From assembly GCF_029227915.1 (NCBI RefSeq), contig NC_079878.1:4650001-4714000 (forward strand): a stretch of 64,000 nt of DNA, given 5' to 3'. The first letter of the stretch is position 1. Every line of letters begins with the position of its first letter. The notes below the pieces were generated by a model. The model made no database searches. It was not told the DNA's origin and worked only from the letters and a program-made list of their open reading frames with translations. The stretch is from Hydractinia symbiolongicarpus (taxonomy: Eukaryota; Cnidaria; Hydrozoa; Anthoathecata; Hydractiniidae). Both the position numbers and the translations under genes were made by a program. This document shows positions 35,780 through 48,297 of this stretch, one piece after another.

Positions 35780-38700
35780 CTGATGCAACATGCCCATCTT
35801 TGAATGTATCGCTTCTCCCTATTGGAAAAAAATGTTTTTACTTCTTTTTCGACACAACAGCTACATGGCGCGATGCAGAGATTCAATGCAATGTTATAAA
35901 CGGTCATTTAGCTTCGATACAAACCGAGCAAGAGCTAGTTGTGTTTCAAAACTTGTCTAATCATTTCAACAGTTCGTGGGCGAGCTTCTGGATTGGGGGA
36001 AATGATTTGCTGGAGGAAGGAAAGTTTAGTTGGAGCGATGGTAAGTGTGTAGAACATAACCTATATTGTATATTTAATAACATTTTAAACTGTAGAGTTA
36101 AATCTAGGAGGGGGGGAGATATTAATACACAGTTATTCGCTTAACTTTATAGTTATAAAGCACAACCAAGAAATTAATCTTTTTACAACTAAATTTTGCA
36201 GTTTAAAATTTTATATAGAGTGTTTATAGAGTGTTTTAAATTTTCGACAAATCGACAATTCCAAAACTTCGCTGTCCAAACGAGTTTTTTAAGTGCGTTA
36301 GAAAAATTTCCAAATATATTATTGACTCAATATTTTGTTTAATTATTTGTAGCACGATTCAAGAAATATAAGTGTCAACAAAAATTTAATATTTGGCTAT
36401 AAACACATTCGGCTTCAAGAAAAAATTTGCAACAAACAAGATTAACTGTTGTGGCTGTAATAAATAAACAACACATCTCACATGGTTAATGTCAAAACAA
36501 CCTTTTTTGTCTCCGCAGATCTTTAAAAATCTTTGAATTTCCACTGAAAGCTCTTACATGCTTTTATTGTCTTCCTGCTTGATGTATGTTTAAATCTTTT
36601 TTGCAAATTTATAACAAAAAATTCAACAAAGGTTAGCAATTTTTATGTACCTTTTGATTTAGATACAATACAACATATGCTTTGACAATTACATCATTAA
36701 AAAAATTAAATTTATCAATGTTTTCATCGAGATGATGAAGCAAACATGTAAGCGTATAATTATCTTTTCAGATAATTGATGTCTTTTAGGAAGCAAGATG
36801 TTCTATTCTTTTTGGGCTAATGCACAACCGGAAAATGTACATGATGATCAAGACTGCATGAACATTGATCAGTATGGATTTTGGAGAGACAATAAATGCT
36901 CCCAAACTAAACCCTATATCTGCAAGAAATCATCTTATGGTGAGTTTGAGTTACTCTATTTTGAAATAAAATAACGCAATTCGCTCCGTGAATGGGAGGG
37001 TAGGGTAGGCGGATTCTCCCCCTGAAGGTTTTCTTTCAAAAAAACTTAATGCTATGTTGCATGGTTATGGTACTTACTGAGTTTCAGTATTTATCTCTTA
37101 GACACATGCATTTCAATTGCTTAGATGTCATATTTTTTAGAGGCTTTGATATTAGCTATTACTCGAAACTACCCCTGAAAATCTCTATGAAATTTTTATA
37201 ATGGGGAAAAAATAATAACTCTTATAAGGATTATTCTTAGAACTTAAAACTTACAACACAAAATTTTTTTATCAAGTAGAATTCTTTTGCTGAATTTGGA
37301 CACCTGATGAATCCGATTTCTCTAGTTTTTCGAACTTTACGCAAAAATCGGAAAAACGAATTTTCAGGTATTATACCTATTTCCATATGCATTTTCGTTC
37401 CGCGAAATATACATACCAAAGTACCGAATAACATAAAACCGAGATTAGTTATGGCCAATTTTTATTGTGCAGCGAAGTAGTGCAGATATGGTTTGTTTAC
37501 CTACATTATATGCAAAATTAATTTTGAACACAGATTGTTATTAACATATGGTGATACTATGGGGCATGCATCACTGGACTGTTCTAATGCTTTTGTTTAT
37601 TCTTGGTATTAAATGAGCTAGGATTTAGCTAGCTTTGAATACAATGAATACAATCAGTAGCTAGCTAGCTGGTTGACTTTTTCTAAAGGAACGGTAAACT
37701 TCAAGTTGTTTACTAAAATTGGTGATGTTGCTGTGTATCCAGTTATTGAGTGTACCTTTATTTTTTAAACAACATCTGTGAAAATATCATTAACTAGACT
37801 TACTGACAGAGGTTTTAAAATAGTAGTTCAGTTGACCTTTCGTGCATAGTTTTGGATGTATTTGTAACTCATATTTTACACATTAGTGATTTCAGAATTA
37901 GGATATTAAATTGATTTGGTGGGAAAAGTTGGACTTTAATATTTCCTTGGAATGTTCTTGGTTATTTGTGCTAGATTTTAAGCGTTTTTCGAAGATTGTA
38001 TTTGGTAAAAAAATTATTTAAAATTCTAAAATATAAGATTGACAAAAGGGATGATATCCTAATTCTTAAAATTTTTGTATTCAAAGAGTTACTATCTTGG
38101 TATTTTTTCGGGCAAATGAAATTCTCCAGTGACAAAACAATTTACAAATTAATTACAAAATTAAAATGTCTACTGCCTAGAAAGATAAAAAAAGTCTGTA
38201 AAAATTTGTCCACAAAATGCTTGTCATGTCGTACTTTAACTTGAATAAGTGAAAACAAAATTTCTGTTTTTTATATTTTCAAAAATTTACTCTTTGGTTA
38301 AAATCCATGTATATTATTCAATTCTGCAAGATATATTTTTAAGATTTCGTGTGGCCAAGAAAAAAAAATACATAAGGACCTGGTTTTTAAGAACATTGAG
38401 AATGGGATTTTACCAATAATTAAGCACGCTTACAGCTGAAATCGAGATATTCTTACAAGAAAAACAAAATCAAGAAAAATAGGCTGCCATTTAAAAAAAG
38501 AAGAAATTATATTTTCTATGTATTCAGATTTATGATAAGCTCTATGCTCTATGAATTCGTATTACTTACAAACTGTGAGTATTAAGATTAACCATTACAA
38601 AGCTTGATACAAATGTACGATTATTAACATTTAGTAAGAGGAAGAGCAGTGACAGAGGGAGTGTGACAGTTTCATAATCACAACAGCCAATAGTTTAAAA

Positions 38701-41700
38701 ACGTTAATTTTAAATATCATTTAACGCACCAGATGTTGAAAAATGATTTATTGAATACTCATGTAGGTAAGCTATTGCTGCAACCCTCGAAAAATACTTG
38801 TGAAAATGCTATAAGAAAATGTTACTTTTTTTTGTACTCCAGGTTTCTGGAGCATTTCTGTTAGCATCAGTCAAGCATATTCAATATTCAACATTGATTT
38901 TGGGGGTATGAAAAGCTCAAAATAAAATTCACAATATGTTTTTCCAGGGTTGTAGCTTAGCTGGCTACTTTGGATAGCTACTAGCAAGCTAATTTTAATT
39001 TTTTTGAACTGATCAGAGTAAATTAAAGTGCCACTGAGCGTTAGTAAAATGTATATTGAGTTTTAGTTCTAAATTACCTTGAAAACAGTAAAATAAAAAT
39101 GTATTTACATCATTCTAAAAACGTGGTTAGGTTTTAGAGGTTTAGCTAGTTAACATATACCAAAAGATACAGTCTTGAAATCTGCAATATTTTAACTTTT
39201 TGTCACACTACTACTACCGATTATGTGAAACTGTCAGTTAAAAGCTGTAAAAGTCAATGTTTTGTTGATAAATACTTCAAACTTGAACAACCAGCATCCC
39301 GAAATTTGCTCATAACTAATCTCGTTTTCATGTTATTCTGTATTTTCGCATGCATATTTCGCGGAACCAAATGAATATGGAAATAGGTCTATTTTTGGCA
39401 ACTTTTCATGCTATCTATGTAAAAACCGGAAAATGTCTGAAATAAAATTTATTTTCCGTTTCCGTCTAAATGGGGTGTTTAATTTTCGCACAGATTTTGG
39501 AATTTAATTATATGAATGGAACGATACTCACTCAGAAAGAGTTCGAAGTGTATTTCGTTTGTCCAGCACGAAAGTCTAAGAAGCCCAAAATGAAAAAAGA
39601 TTGAGACCACGAGTGATTAGTTAATGTTTGTAATTCTCGCAATTTTTTTTCGTCAATGGAAGTTTAATTTTAAAATGCAGGAATGAGTTGTCCTATTGGT
39701 TGGGAGAAATTTGAAAAATCGTGCTACAAAGGACAAGTGGAACAGAAATTTTTCGTCGCTAAAGCAACATGTGAAAGTCAAAACAGCACGATTACTTCAA
39801 TTTTAAGTCCGGAGGAAAATGACTACATCAAAAACAGAATAGGAGATAAAAATCACCTGGGACTCGTTAAAGGCAATGATGATGGGAAATATGAATGGCT
39901 TGACGGTAAGTTTGATGTGTGGAAAAACTAAGTTGAAATAGAAAAGTTTTGTTTACTTTTTTGTTTATCAGCAATTGAACTTTTCAAAAACGTGGATGTC
40001 CTTTGGAACGGACCCAAACCGAACCAAACTTTGGAACCGAGGATTATGCATATGATATATTTTTAAAACTATTGATGCTTTATATTCTTTTTCACTTAGT
40101 CGCCTTCCCTTAGTAATCATGTACGAAATCGAAAATAAAGGGGGATGAAACTATCATGAAAAAACAAACAGAAGAAATGATATTTTCCTGCTATTAGGAA
40201 AAATTTTCCATAAGATCTTTAAAGCATCTGTTTATTTGGTTACTAAAGTATAGCAACGAGCTGATTGACTCCAGTTTTTTTTAAAAAAAATGGTATTATG
40301 TTGCTATAGGAAAAATGCCCCATTCACGCTGGTTAATTTATAGAGTTGTGTTATTATCCTAAAAGTGGGATGCACCGAAAACCTTTTACATTTAAAACTT
40401 AATTTAAAAGTTAAGAGTTCTAAAATGGCTACTCCGAGCTAAAGTAGTCGGTGGCACCTTTGCGTCTTATTTCACACAAAATTGAGGGAGTTCATATTAC
40501 TGGATATACCGACGTGAGCTTTGAATTCACTTTGTAGCTTTATTTAAATTCAATTTTAACCTTACAAGTTGACTCTCTTTAATTCAAATTCCCACGGGAA
40601 AAAATTTTAGAGAAATTCGAATTATAGAAAGTCTCTGTAATTCGAACTTTCAGCTTCAGAGAGTAAAAATTCGACTTAGAGAGAAAAATTAAGTTAATCA
40701 AAAAACATAATTCAAGAAAGAAACTCTATTTGTAAAAAATGCTGAATATTTGATTGCTTTACATTGGAGAGACGATCTCTTTCGACAATACGAGTTGCAT
40801 CACCAAGTGCTTTCGCAGGTCGACATGAATTTGTCAAAACCCTGTTTACACTCTAAAATTCAAATTAGGAAAAAAATCGTTCTGAAGAGACTGAAAAACT
40901 GTTCGAATTAAGGAAATATTCGAATTGCAGAAATTCGAATTAGAGGGAGTCAACTGTACTGTGATTCCTAAAAATGACATGCGTGGATTGAAACAAATTA
41001 AATAAGGGGCTAGGGAGCCATTTAGGTCGGTCATAATCAATTTTGAAAAGACTTATACAGTTAGAATGCATTTCTCTAAATGTGGGGGTTTAAATGCAAT
41101 AAAAGCAGTTGCAAAGCTGCTAAAGGCCATGAATACGCTTGTTCTAGACTCTTTTATGCAATCAATCAGTTAGTTGACCGTGAAAAGAATCCAAAATAAC
41201 GCATACAAACCATTATGCTCTTCGGTATGTACGCAAGAAATGTATGGATATTATATAACCAAAATTTTGTTTTCAAAGGTTTCTTAATATTGCTTAATAC
41301 AGGAAGTCCATTTAACTACACAAACTGGTCAGTTCATCAAATACACACATTAAACAAGCATATCGAAGATTGTGTTATGGTTAGCAAAAGCGGTAAATGG
41401 TTTGATACCAACTGTAGTGAGTCGCTATCATTTGCTTGCAAGGTGGAACATGGTAAGTTGATTTCCCAGCAAGACCTTTTTATTGTAGTTAAACGATTTT
41501 CAACGATTGAAGAATGATTCAAATAATGTTTCAACCTTTTTCCCCTCATATCAATCCAGGATATCAATCCAGGCCAGGTCATATGACATTATTTTGAAAG
41601 ATAGCAAATTAATATAAAAACTATAATACCTAATACCAGAAACATCTTTTTGTCATTATTTTTCTTAACACGAACATACATTCTTAGGAACCAAAATGGA

Positions 41701-41947
41701 AATTCAGTCGCCAAGAATTATGATCGCTACTTCCACAACTGTAGACTATTATCTTAGTCACTGCTTGATCACACAAAAAGAAGGAACATCGTTGCAAAAA
41801 TGTTTTCAACTTTGTCGTGATCATGGTTGTGTTTCATTCAGTCATTCGTCTTCAGGTCTTTGTGTTTTAAATGGTTGTGTTGAAAAGTTCGACAAGATGA
41901 AAACAGCAGCTGTTGGTCAGAAATTTGCTTTCTATAAAGTTGTATGA
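35780..41947 (+). CDS. C-type lectin-like gene, copy B (two CTLDs and Apple/PAN-like module), leader exon not found
   Basis: Exons 35780-36040, 36790-36939, 39681-39905, 41303-41452 and 41688-41947 are open, with good splice sites, and end in TGA. Every intron is phase 1. The first CTLD has CFYFFF, TWRDAEIQCN, WASFWIGGND, a QPEN sugar-site-like motif, FWRDNKC and YICKK. The second has CPIGWEKFEKSCY, LTSI-like ITSILSPEEND, EDCVMV, WFDTNC and FACK but no QPD/EPN motif, so it may not bind sugar. The last exon encodes a Cys-rich Apple/PAN-like module (CFQLCRDHGCVSFSH). The protein is likely secreted or anchored at the cell surface, for recognition or adhesion; the ligand is unknown. A signal-peptide exon must lie upstream. 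Confidence 0.85.
40563..40958. mobile_element. pogo/Tigger-type MITE in third CTLD-gene intron
   Basis: The left end TACAAGTTGACTCTCTTTAA at 40563 and the right end TTCGAATTAGAGGGAGTCAA continuing CTGTA to 40958 are imperfect inverted repeats. Both are bounded by TA, the usual pogo/mariner target duplication. The inside is rich in ATTCGAATT strings and has no coding capacity. Confidence 0.65.
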
Positions 41948-44287
41948 AAACATGCGTTGCTTGATACAACCAAACTCAACAAAGACAAATAGTTTTTCGG
42001 TATATATAGCTGAAATAATGTTTAAGTTTGGTTTTCACCTGGCGTTAATTCGCGTTAAGGAGGTTTGCTATTTGGAGTTACGCCTAATGGAAACGTCGAT
42101 GGCTATTAAGTGCACCTTGTTAATTTTGATTAGCGCCTTTTGTGTGAAAAGGCCATTTCTAGAAACAATTATAACTTCCCTTGTAATGGGTTCTAACTTA
42201 TAAAACTTGGTACGGATGATGTTTGTCACAATTAAAAGTCATGCCTCAAATGCTGACTGTCAGCAATTCTTTTTGTGTGTGTGTAACTTCATAACAGATT
42301 TTTATTTCTTTTTTTTGTATACATTGAAAATAATGTTAATTTTAATAATTAAATAAACATTTTAGCTACGTTGGCTTAGTTTAAGATCATTTAAGTCCAA
42401 TATATATGCACACCTGGTTAGAGACATAGTTCATACATTGATTCTATACATTTTTATTGAGAAATGCTTACAATGAAATGAGAAAAAAGCAATAAAAATT
42501 ATTATCAAGTAACGCAGGTATTAAAGTTTTAGTAAAAACTAAAAAAAAATAAAATAAATAAAAAATAACGCCAAAGGGCGGTAAAAGCAAAGGGCCAAGT
42601 TGTTTAAAAAACTTTGGACATATAAACCTAAATGTTAACATTTTTATTCCATCATAATATCCATACACCAAAATGCTAAAAAGAAAATGAAAGCGTGCAT
42701 TTTAATAGGGGCGTGGCACACCACCTGCTGTAATTTTTGGTTCCATATTTCCGGTCCAAAATTATAAAAAGTCAGCTACAAGGAGTTTCATGGTATTACC
42801 ATTTATGGTTCCAGAGTTATTAACGAATGTATGCCAGGCAGGGAATTTTTGTAATAATGGCTTTGGCGTTGGGATGAGCATATTAGTTGGGTGTTCATAA
42901 GGTTGAAACGTTGTAGAAAGAAGGATTTTGACTTTGCACTCTCTCTTTCTCTTTTGCTACTGCTTTTGATTCAACTTCCTTTTTTCAACATTAAATATCC
43001 TATGGTGTATAGCTTACCCGAAAAAAATAAGCCAACGAAATTATATTCAGATATTTACCTTATATTAATTGTAATTTTTTTATTAGCTGGGTATTTAGCT
43101 CAGTAACTTCATTGTATGTTTTATTGTATATAACTTTCACATTGTTACACTATTAAATGTATTAGGCAGTTTTAACTACAAATCCACGCCTTTTACGCGC
43201 GCTCAAGAAACAAAAACAATTTCAAGAACTGCATTTTATTGACTTTCTAACGCTACTAGTGTGCAACAGTTGCGTCACCTGTGTAATAAAAAATAAGATC
43301 AGTAATGGCTTATTACGCCTGCCTATGTAAATACAAGTTAGCAAGATAGCTAACTAGTCTTTTCTTACCCACTTAAATTACCCACTTAAATAACCTTTAT
43401 TTTCATTCAAAATTTTCAATAATGGAAATCTGCCAAAATAACTTTTTTTATAAAAATAATTACAGTTTGGCTCACCGCTTTTTTGGTCAATCTTTTTTCA
43501 CATTTCTCATTGTCAGGAAACCTCTTAAGTTTCAATTGTTTTTGTAACAAAATGGGCCTTCTTTATAGTTAATCGTTGCATATATTATGACGCGTGAGTA
43601 AATAATCTATTTTGAATGTAATTTCTCACCAGCCTGTAACAGGGGTTTCTTCGCTGCCGGTCTCGATGTCAAAAAGTCCCTGGGAACAAGGTTGATGTTC
43701 GTTGTTTTGTATTTTTCCTTTTTCATCTTTTTCCTTAATTTCTTCATTTCTTCACTAAATTTCTTCATTTGAAATAAATATTCTCTGAATTATAAGCTTT
43801 TCAATGTAATGAAAATAAAATAAAAAGGACAAATTAACAATGAAGATATATACTTCATGAATTTCATCCACATCCAAGCATACACCCACTCTATTGTAGA
43901 CTTGGCCTGAACAAATATGTAACATAATAATCTAATGTATGTATATGAGAATGGCAAAGTTCTCCATAATATCCTAAACCAACAATATGTATCATAGACA
44001 TTTATGCGTTTGATCTCTTGAAAAAGTCTCGTAGTTAAATAAGGGGTAAAACAGCGTTATCTATATAAAAAAAAAACTGACATAACAGTCATGTCCCATT
44101 TATATTGATCTGATACAAGGTAAGGTTATCCATAGGTACATTGAGCTAGAAATTATTTATATTAGTTGTGCATTGATTTGATGCGTATCTCTTCGATCAA
44201 AGTTATTGTTAATCAAAGTATGATTGGACAGTGCTCTTTAATATTACTTAACCATTAGAAGTTTCCGTTATGAGCTAGTCAATGGTT
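41948..44287. other. 3' UTR of lectin copy B and non-coding DNA
   Basis: The first bases are the copy B 3' UTR; a candidate AATAAA lies at 42352-42357. A stretch around 43640-43700 (GCTGCCGGTCTCGATGTCAA and TCCCTGGGAACAAGGTTG) looks like a fragment of a dispersed repeat, which I cannot name. No further gene seen. Confidence 0.5.
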
Positions 44288-44293
44288 GCTGAG

Positions 44294-44578
44294 TACGGAG
44301 CGTCATATCTGCCAAAAAAAGCACCACTACTTTCACTGTTTCTTTATGACGTCCTGCGGATCTGTAGGACGTCCTACGGGTGTCTAGGACGTCCTGCAAA
44401 CTTCTAGCACGTCCTACAAATCTCTAGGACGTCCTAAACACCTCCAGGACGTCCTAAATACCTCTAGGACGTCCTGAAGATCTCTAGGACGTCCTACGGG
44501 TCTCTAGGACGTCCTGCAAACTTCTAGCACGTCCTAAAAATCTCTAGGACGTCCTAAACACCTCCAGGACGTCCTGTC
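44294..44578 (+). repeat. left inverted end with 12-site AGGACGTCCT array
   Basis: The dyad centre (GAC/GTC, or CAC/GTC in two sites) falls at 44350 and then every 20 bases to 44570: 12 sites in exact register. A 120-bp higher-order repeat is visible (44401-44450 matches 44521-44570). The outer five sites are the inverted counterpart of the outermost right-array sites. Confidence 0.92.
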
Positions 44579-44730
44579 ACGTGGAACCAGGTTTAAAGTA
44601 TAGCATTTTAGCTTTCGACCAAAGGGGATATTATCGGCAGTGCGTTTTGTCTGTTATGTCGACATTGAATGTGGATTTTGACTAATGTAAAAGAATTTAA
44701 GAAGAAGGGACTTGCAAGGAACGGATTGTG

Positions 44731-44808
44731 GTGAGTGGCTTTTCATGATTTTTCCCGTTTCTTTTCTTCATTCAGTAAATGTATCATTTGTATTTTCTTT
44801 ATCTTTAG
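44731..44808 (+). other. probable 5' UTR intron of the transposase gene
   Basis: GTGAGT donor at 44731 and a pyrimidine-rich ...TTTATCTTTAG acceptor ending at 44808, 16 bases before the transposase ATG. It is inferred from splice signals only. Confidence 0.45.
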
Positions 44809-44823
44809 ACTTGGAAAAAAGGT

Positions 44824-46005
44824 ATGGATAGTTCAGGTATTGGGAACTCCAAAAGAGACATTATCACTCATTTTTTTCGTTGTGGATATCAGTATAAAGA
44901 CATTTTAGAAGTCTTGCGCCGGTACCACGATATTTCAATAAGTATGAAAACTTTGCATCGCTTTTTAAAGGAATATGGCCTAAAGCGAAAGTGTGCTGAT
45001 GTATCAACATCCACGATATTAGACAAGGTCAGACAAGAGATTCAGGAAGTTGGAGAAAACCGTGGATACCGTAGTATATATCAGCATTTGTTAGAAAAAG
45101 GAATACAAATACCAACCAGGTTAGTTAGAGCAACTTTAAAAGAGCTAGACCCATCTGGTGTTGAAAGGAGAACAAAGCATCGATGGAAAAGAAGGGTATA
45201 TAGAACAAATGGTCCGAACGATGTCTGGCACATTGACGGGAACGATAAATTGAAACCCTTCGGGTTTTGTATCCACGGTGGAATCGACGGTTTCAGTCGT
45301 AAAATTATTTGGCTAGCTGTTTCAGACACAAACAAAAACCCATTTATTATAGCTCACTATTATACTAGTGCAGTGAAGACTTTATGTGCCGTGCCAAAAT
45401 TAATTAGAGGGGATAGGGGGACAGAAAATGTGAATGTATGTGGCATCCAACGATTCCTTCGAAGAAATCATCATGATTCATGGAGTGGTTGGAACAGTTT
45501 CAAGTACGGAAAATCTGTATCAAATCAACGAATAGAGCAGTGGTGGTCATATTTAAAAAGAAATACCACTCAGTCTTGGATAGATTATTTTAAAGACCTG
45601 CGAGACCAGGGACTATATGACGACAGCAATAACATTCATGTTGAAGCATTGAAGTTTTGTTACTACGGTCTCATTCAATTACATTTAGATCAAGTTAAAC
45701 ACACTTGGAATCACCACAAGATAAGAAGTACAAAATGTTCAGAAAGCCCATCTGGAAGACCTAACTTAATGTTTTTTCCACCACACAACTACAATGCCAT
45801 AGATTGTGCATTCGTATTCAATGCAGACGAGCTCGAATTGGCTGAATCCATGTATTCAAAAAAACCTCGAGCTATTCCTTGTCAGAATGAGTTTATAGAA
45901 CTATCAAATATTTTGATGGAAGAGCAGAATTTGCAGCATCCGCGTTCACGCGAAGAGGCTGAACATATTTATTTATACCTTGTATCGATAATAGAAATGT
46001 TGTAA
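44824..46005 (+). CDS. DDE transposase (integrase-core, IS3EU-like)
   Basis: The product is 393 residues from ATG, uninterrupted. The N-terminal helix-turn-helix region (HFFRCGYQYKDILEVLRRYH, then SMKTLHRFLKEYGLKRK) should bind the element ends. The integrase-type catalytic core has Asp138 in VWHIDGNDKLKPFGF, Asp197 in LIRGDRGTEN and Glu238 in SNQRIEQWW. The spacings of 58 and 40 residues fit a DDE RNase-H fold. All three catalytic residues are present, so the enzyme could be active. It would cut and join DNA at the inverted ends, producing the 6-bp duplication. It lies downstream of a short 5' UTR intron. Confidence 0.88.
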   Translation: MDSSGIGNSKRDIITHFFRCGYQYKDILEVLRRYHDISISMKTLHRFLKEYGLKRKCADVSTSTILDKVRQEIQEVGENRGYRSIYQHLLEKGIQIPTRLVRATLKELDPSGVERRTKHRWKRRVYRTNGPNDVWHIDGNDKLKPFGFCIHGGIDGFSRKIIWLAVSDTNKNPFIIAHYYTSAVKTLCAVPKLIRGDRGTENVNVCGIQRFLRRNHHDSWSGWNSFKYGKSVSNQRIEQWWSYLKRNTTQSWIDYFKDLRDQGLYDDSNNIHVEALKFCYYGLIQLHLDQVKHTWNHHKIRSTKCSESPSGRPNLMFFPPHNYNAIDCAFVFNADELELAESMYSKKPRAIPCQNEFIELSNILMEEQNLQHPRSREEAEHIYLYLVSIIEML

Positions 46006-46537
46006 TTTTAAATTTTATTTATAAAATTTGTGTGAAATAGAAATGAAAAATACGTACAATTTTATATCTTAAAAAACTGTATTTCAGTAGTAAAATGAAC
46101 AAAAACAAAATGATACAATATAAATCACGTCAGAGCTTAACAAACATATATTTAACAAAACACAACTGAGTCTTATTAAACCACGTAACCTTATTGTGTA
46201 CTTTTGAATCTTGTCGGTGATGACTCAACCAAAAGAAATGTCACAAGTTAAAGAGGTCATAGCCAAAAAAGGAAAGCAAATGTTGAAAAATTTCTTCGAA
46301 ACCAACAAGAATAATCTATCGTTATAAAATCATACACATTCAAAAATAAAACAAAAATAGAATATACTTCCAAAAATACGCTGTTTCATTTTGCTAAAAC
46401 TATTTCCTTTCAAAATATACTACACAATGTGTCAAGCAAATATTTAAACCTATGTATGAAAATTTAAGCAAATAAATGTTAAAGACTAAAAAATAACATA
46501 CTCTTTTCCGTAAGTTAACAAAAAGATTCGTAAAAGA

Positions 46538-47345
46538 CTAAAAAGATATTGTCTCAATAAGAACAAAAAGTGTGTTCATAATATCAATTAACCGACGTTC
46601 TTTTACTGCTACAGTATCCTCTATTTCTTCAGTTTCATTTAACAATGATTGTGGTTGTTTATTTTCGTTTTTAACATCACTTTTCTTTTTATCGGCCTCT
46701 AGTGACGTATTATAAGCTTCATCAATTTCATCTCTCAATCTTTTGCGTTCTACGGATGAACCTAACAGAATAGGACGGTTATTATCTTTATCACCAACTA
46801 AATTAATATTAGCAACTTTATGAGTATTGAAAGGACTTTCAAATAAAACATCGTTGTCTTGGTCATCCTCAAAAATATTGCTCTTTAACTTTGTGAACAA
46901 ACTGGACAAAATGGATTTCTTTTTTATTTTGAGATAAATGCGAATAGGTTTCAGATTATGTTCTTTAACATAACTCTCTAATGTCAAATGATCACTTAGC
47001 TTGTCACCAGAGAAACTACCAACATATGTTTCAAACAGTGACAATGAACCCAAAACTTGATTGTTATCCTTTGGAAAAAAGGTTTTATGCAATTGTTCTT
47101 TTATACCACTCATAGTAATGTCCCGAGATAAGGAAAGTTTTCTGGATCCACCAGTACATTTCACATAAGAATATTTTTTAATCTCTCATTAAAGTTCTGC
47201 AAACCAACATTTACAGTAAATGAAAGTTTATTTGGTTTCTCCATTGCATGACCATTTCTAATGGCAGCAGCTAAGTCAGCAAAGCTAAGTATCTACTGTA
47301 GGATTGTCCACACCTCTTTTAATCAGAAATTGGCAGATCTATAAA
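46538..47345 (-). pseudogene. second gene of the IS3EU-like transposon, frameshifted, unknown function
   Basis: A minus-strand open frame at 46538-47164 (208 residues) starts within a domain marked KCTGGSRKLSLSRD and KTFFP, continues to IRIYLKIKKK, and ends in a charged, Lys/Glu-rich tail. Upstream on the same strand, related sequence continues in other frames: KLSFTVNVGLQNFNE near 47185-47240, LSFADLAAAIRNGHAMEKP near 47240-47290, and IKRGVDNPTVD near 47300-47335. So at least two indels break it. The Gly-Gly-Ser/Thr-Arg motif resembles a domain I have seen beside HECT-type proteins and transposons, but I cannot name it. It is encoded opposite to the transposase, tail to tail. Confidence 0.6.
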
Positions 47346-47684
47346 ATAACAAAAAAGTGGGGGATCAGACAGGACAGTTTAGCTAGCTAAACTTTTCAGT
47401 TTTGATAGCTATGCAGCTAGCTACAAAGTAAATCACAAGATTTGGATATCTCAATACGGAAATGACACACTTTATATCCTTAATTACTTACTTCTTCGAC
47501 TGACACTGTTGCCATAATCAATATAGTCCTTTCTGCGTCCGTGTCATAGGAAAGCAATATCTTGTTAAAATCAATTTGTCACAATGTCATTATTCGAAAT
47601 CGCAGCCATTAGAGCAAATACGACATTAGTATTAAAAAATATAAGCTCAAAAAATCTTCTTTGCTTCTAATATTATTAGTTACT

Positions 47685-48280
47685 AGTCGATAAGGCCCGT
47701 GGAAAAATGCACTTAGGTAGGATAACAGAGAAAAACAACCATCATTTAAATTTTGCAGACATCAGCAGAGACCTGTGAAAACCAAAAAATATTTTTTCAG
47801 AAATATGTATACCTGTTGCCTTCATCTATAGATCTTGAAATGCTGATCAAGAAAATGTATATGATCATGTATCTTTGACAAACGGTTGCAGAGATATCAA
47901 GGTTTAAAGGTTTTTTGATGACGTCATCAAACCGTCCATTCCGAAACGGATTCGGGGACCCAGGTTTGAAAAACTTACCCAAATTGGTCCCAGGTTGTCC
48001 CTAGTTACCCACGCGGTGAAAAAACATTGACGTCACCACCTCGTTTCCAAGTTATTTGGCCTCAAAGTTTTAAGTGCATTGCAATGGCTTCACTAATCTT
48101 AATTAACTTTCCTTTGACGTCAATACTATTTTATCGGTAAAGTTTAGTAAATTACAGAACAATTTTATAGGCGATGTTTTATAGAATTTGTTAAAGAAAA
48201 TTTTGAAGAATGTATTCCACTTTGCAAAAGTGACAGACAGACACACTTAGCGTATTATTATAAGAGATCCGTACACGCCA
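47685..48280 (+). mobile_element. nested retroelement remnant
   Basis: It begins ACTAGTCGATAAGGCCCGTG and ends with GACAGACAGACACACTTAGC followed by GTATTATTATAAGAGA. This end style is seen at the 3' ends of RTE/Penelope-like elements and their non-autonomous relatives in marine invertebrates. It contains several GACGTCA strings but no RT domain. Assignment is tentative. Confidence 0.4.
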
Positions 48281-48297
48281 CAAAACCATGTGGTTAT

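Noticed and set aside
44330-44580. Regular short repeats resembling a CRISPR array
   Set aside because: The repeats are 10-bp dyads with 10-bp spacers that are themselves repeated. They lie in the inverted ends of a eukaryotic transposon; there are no cas genes and the context is animal DNA.
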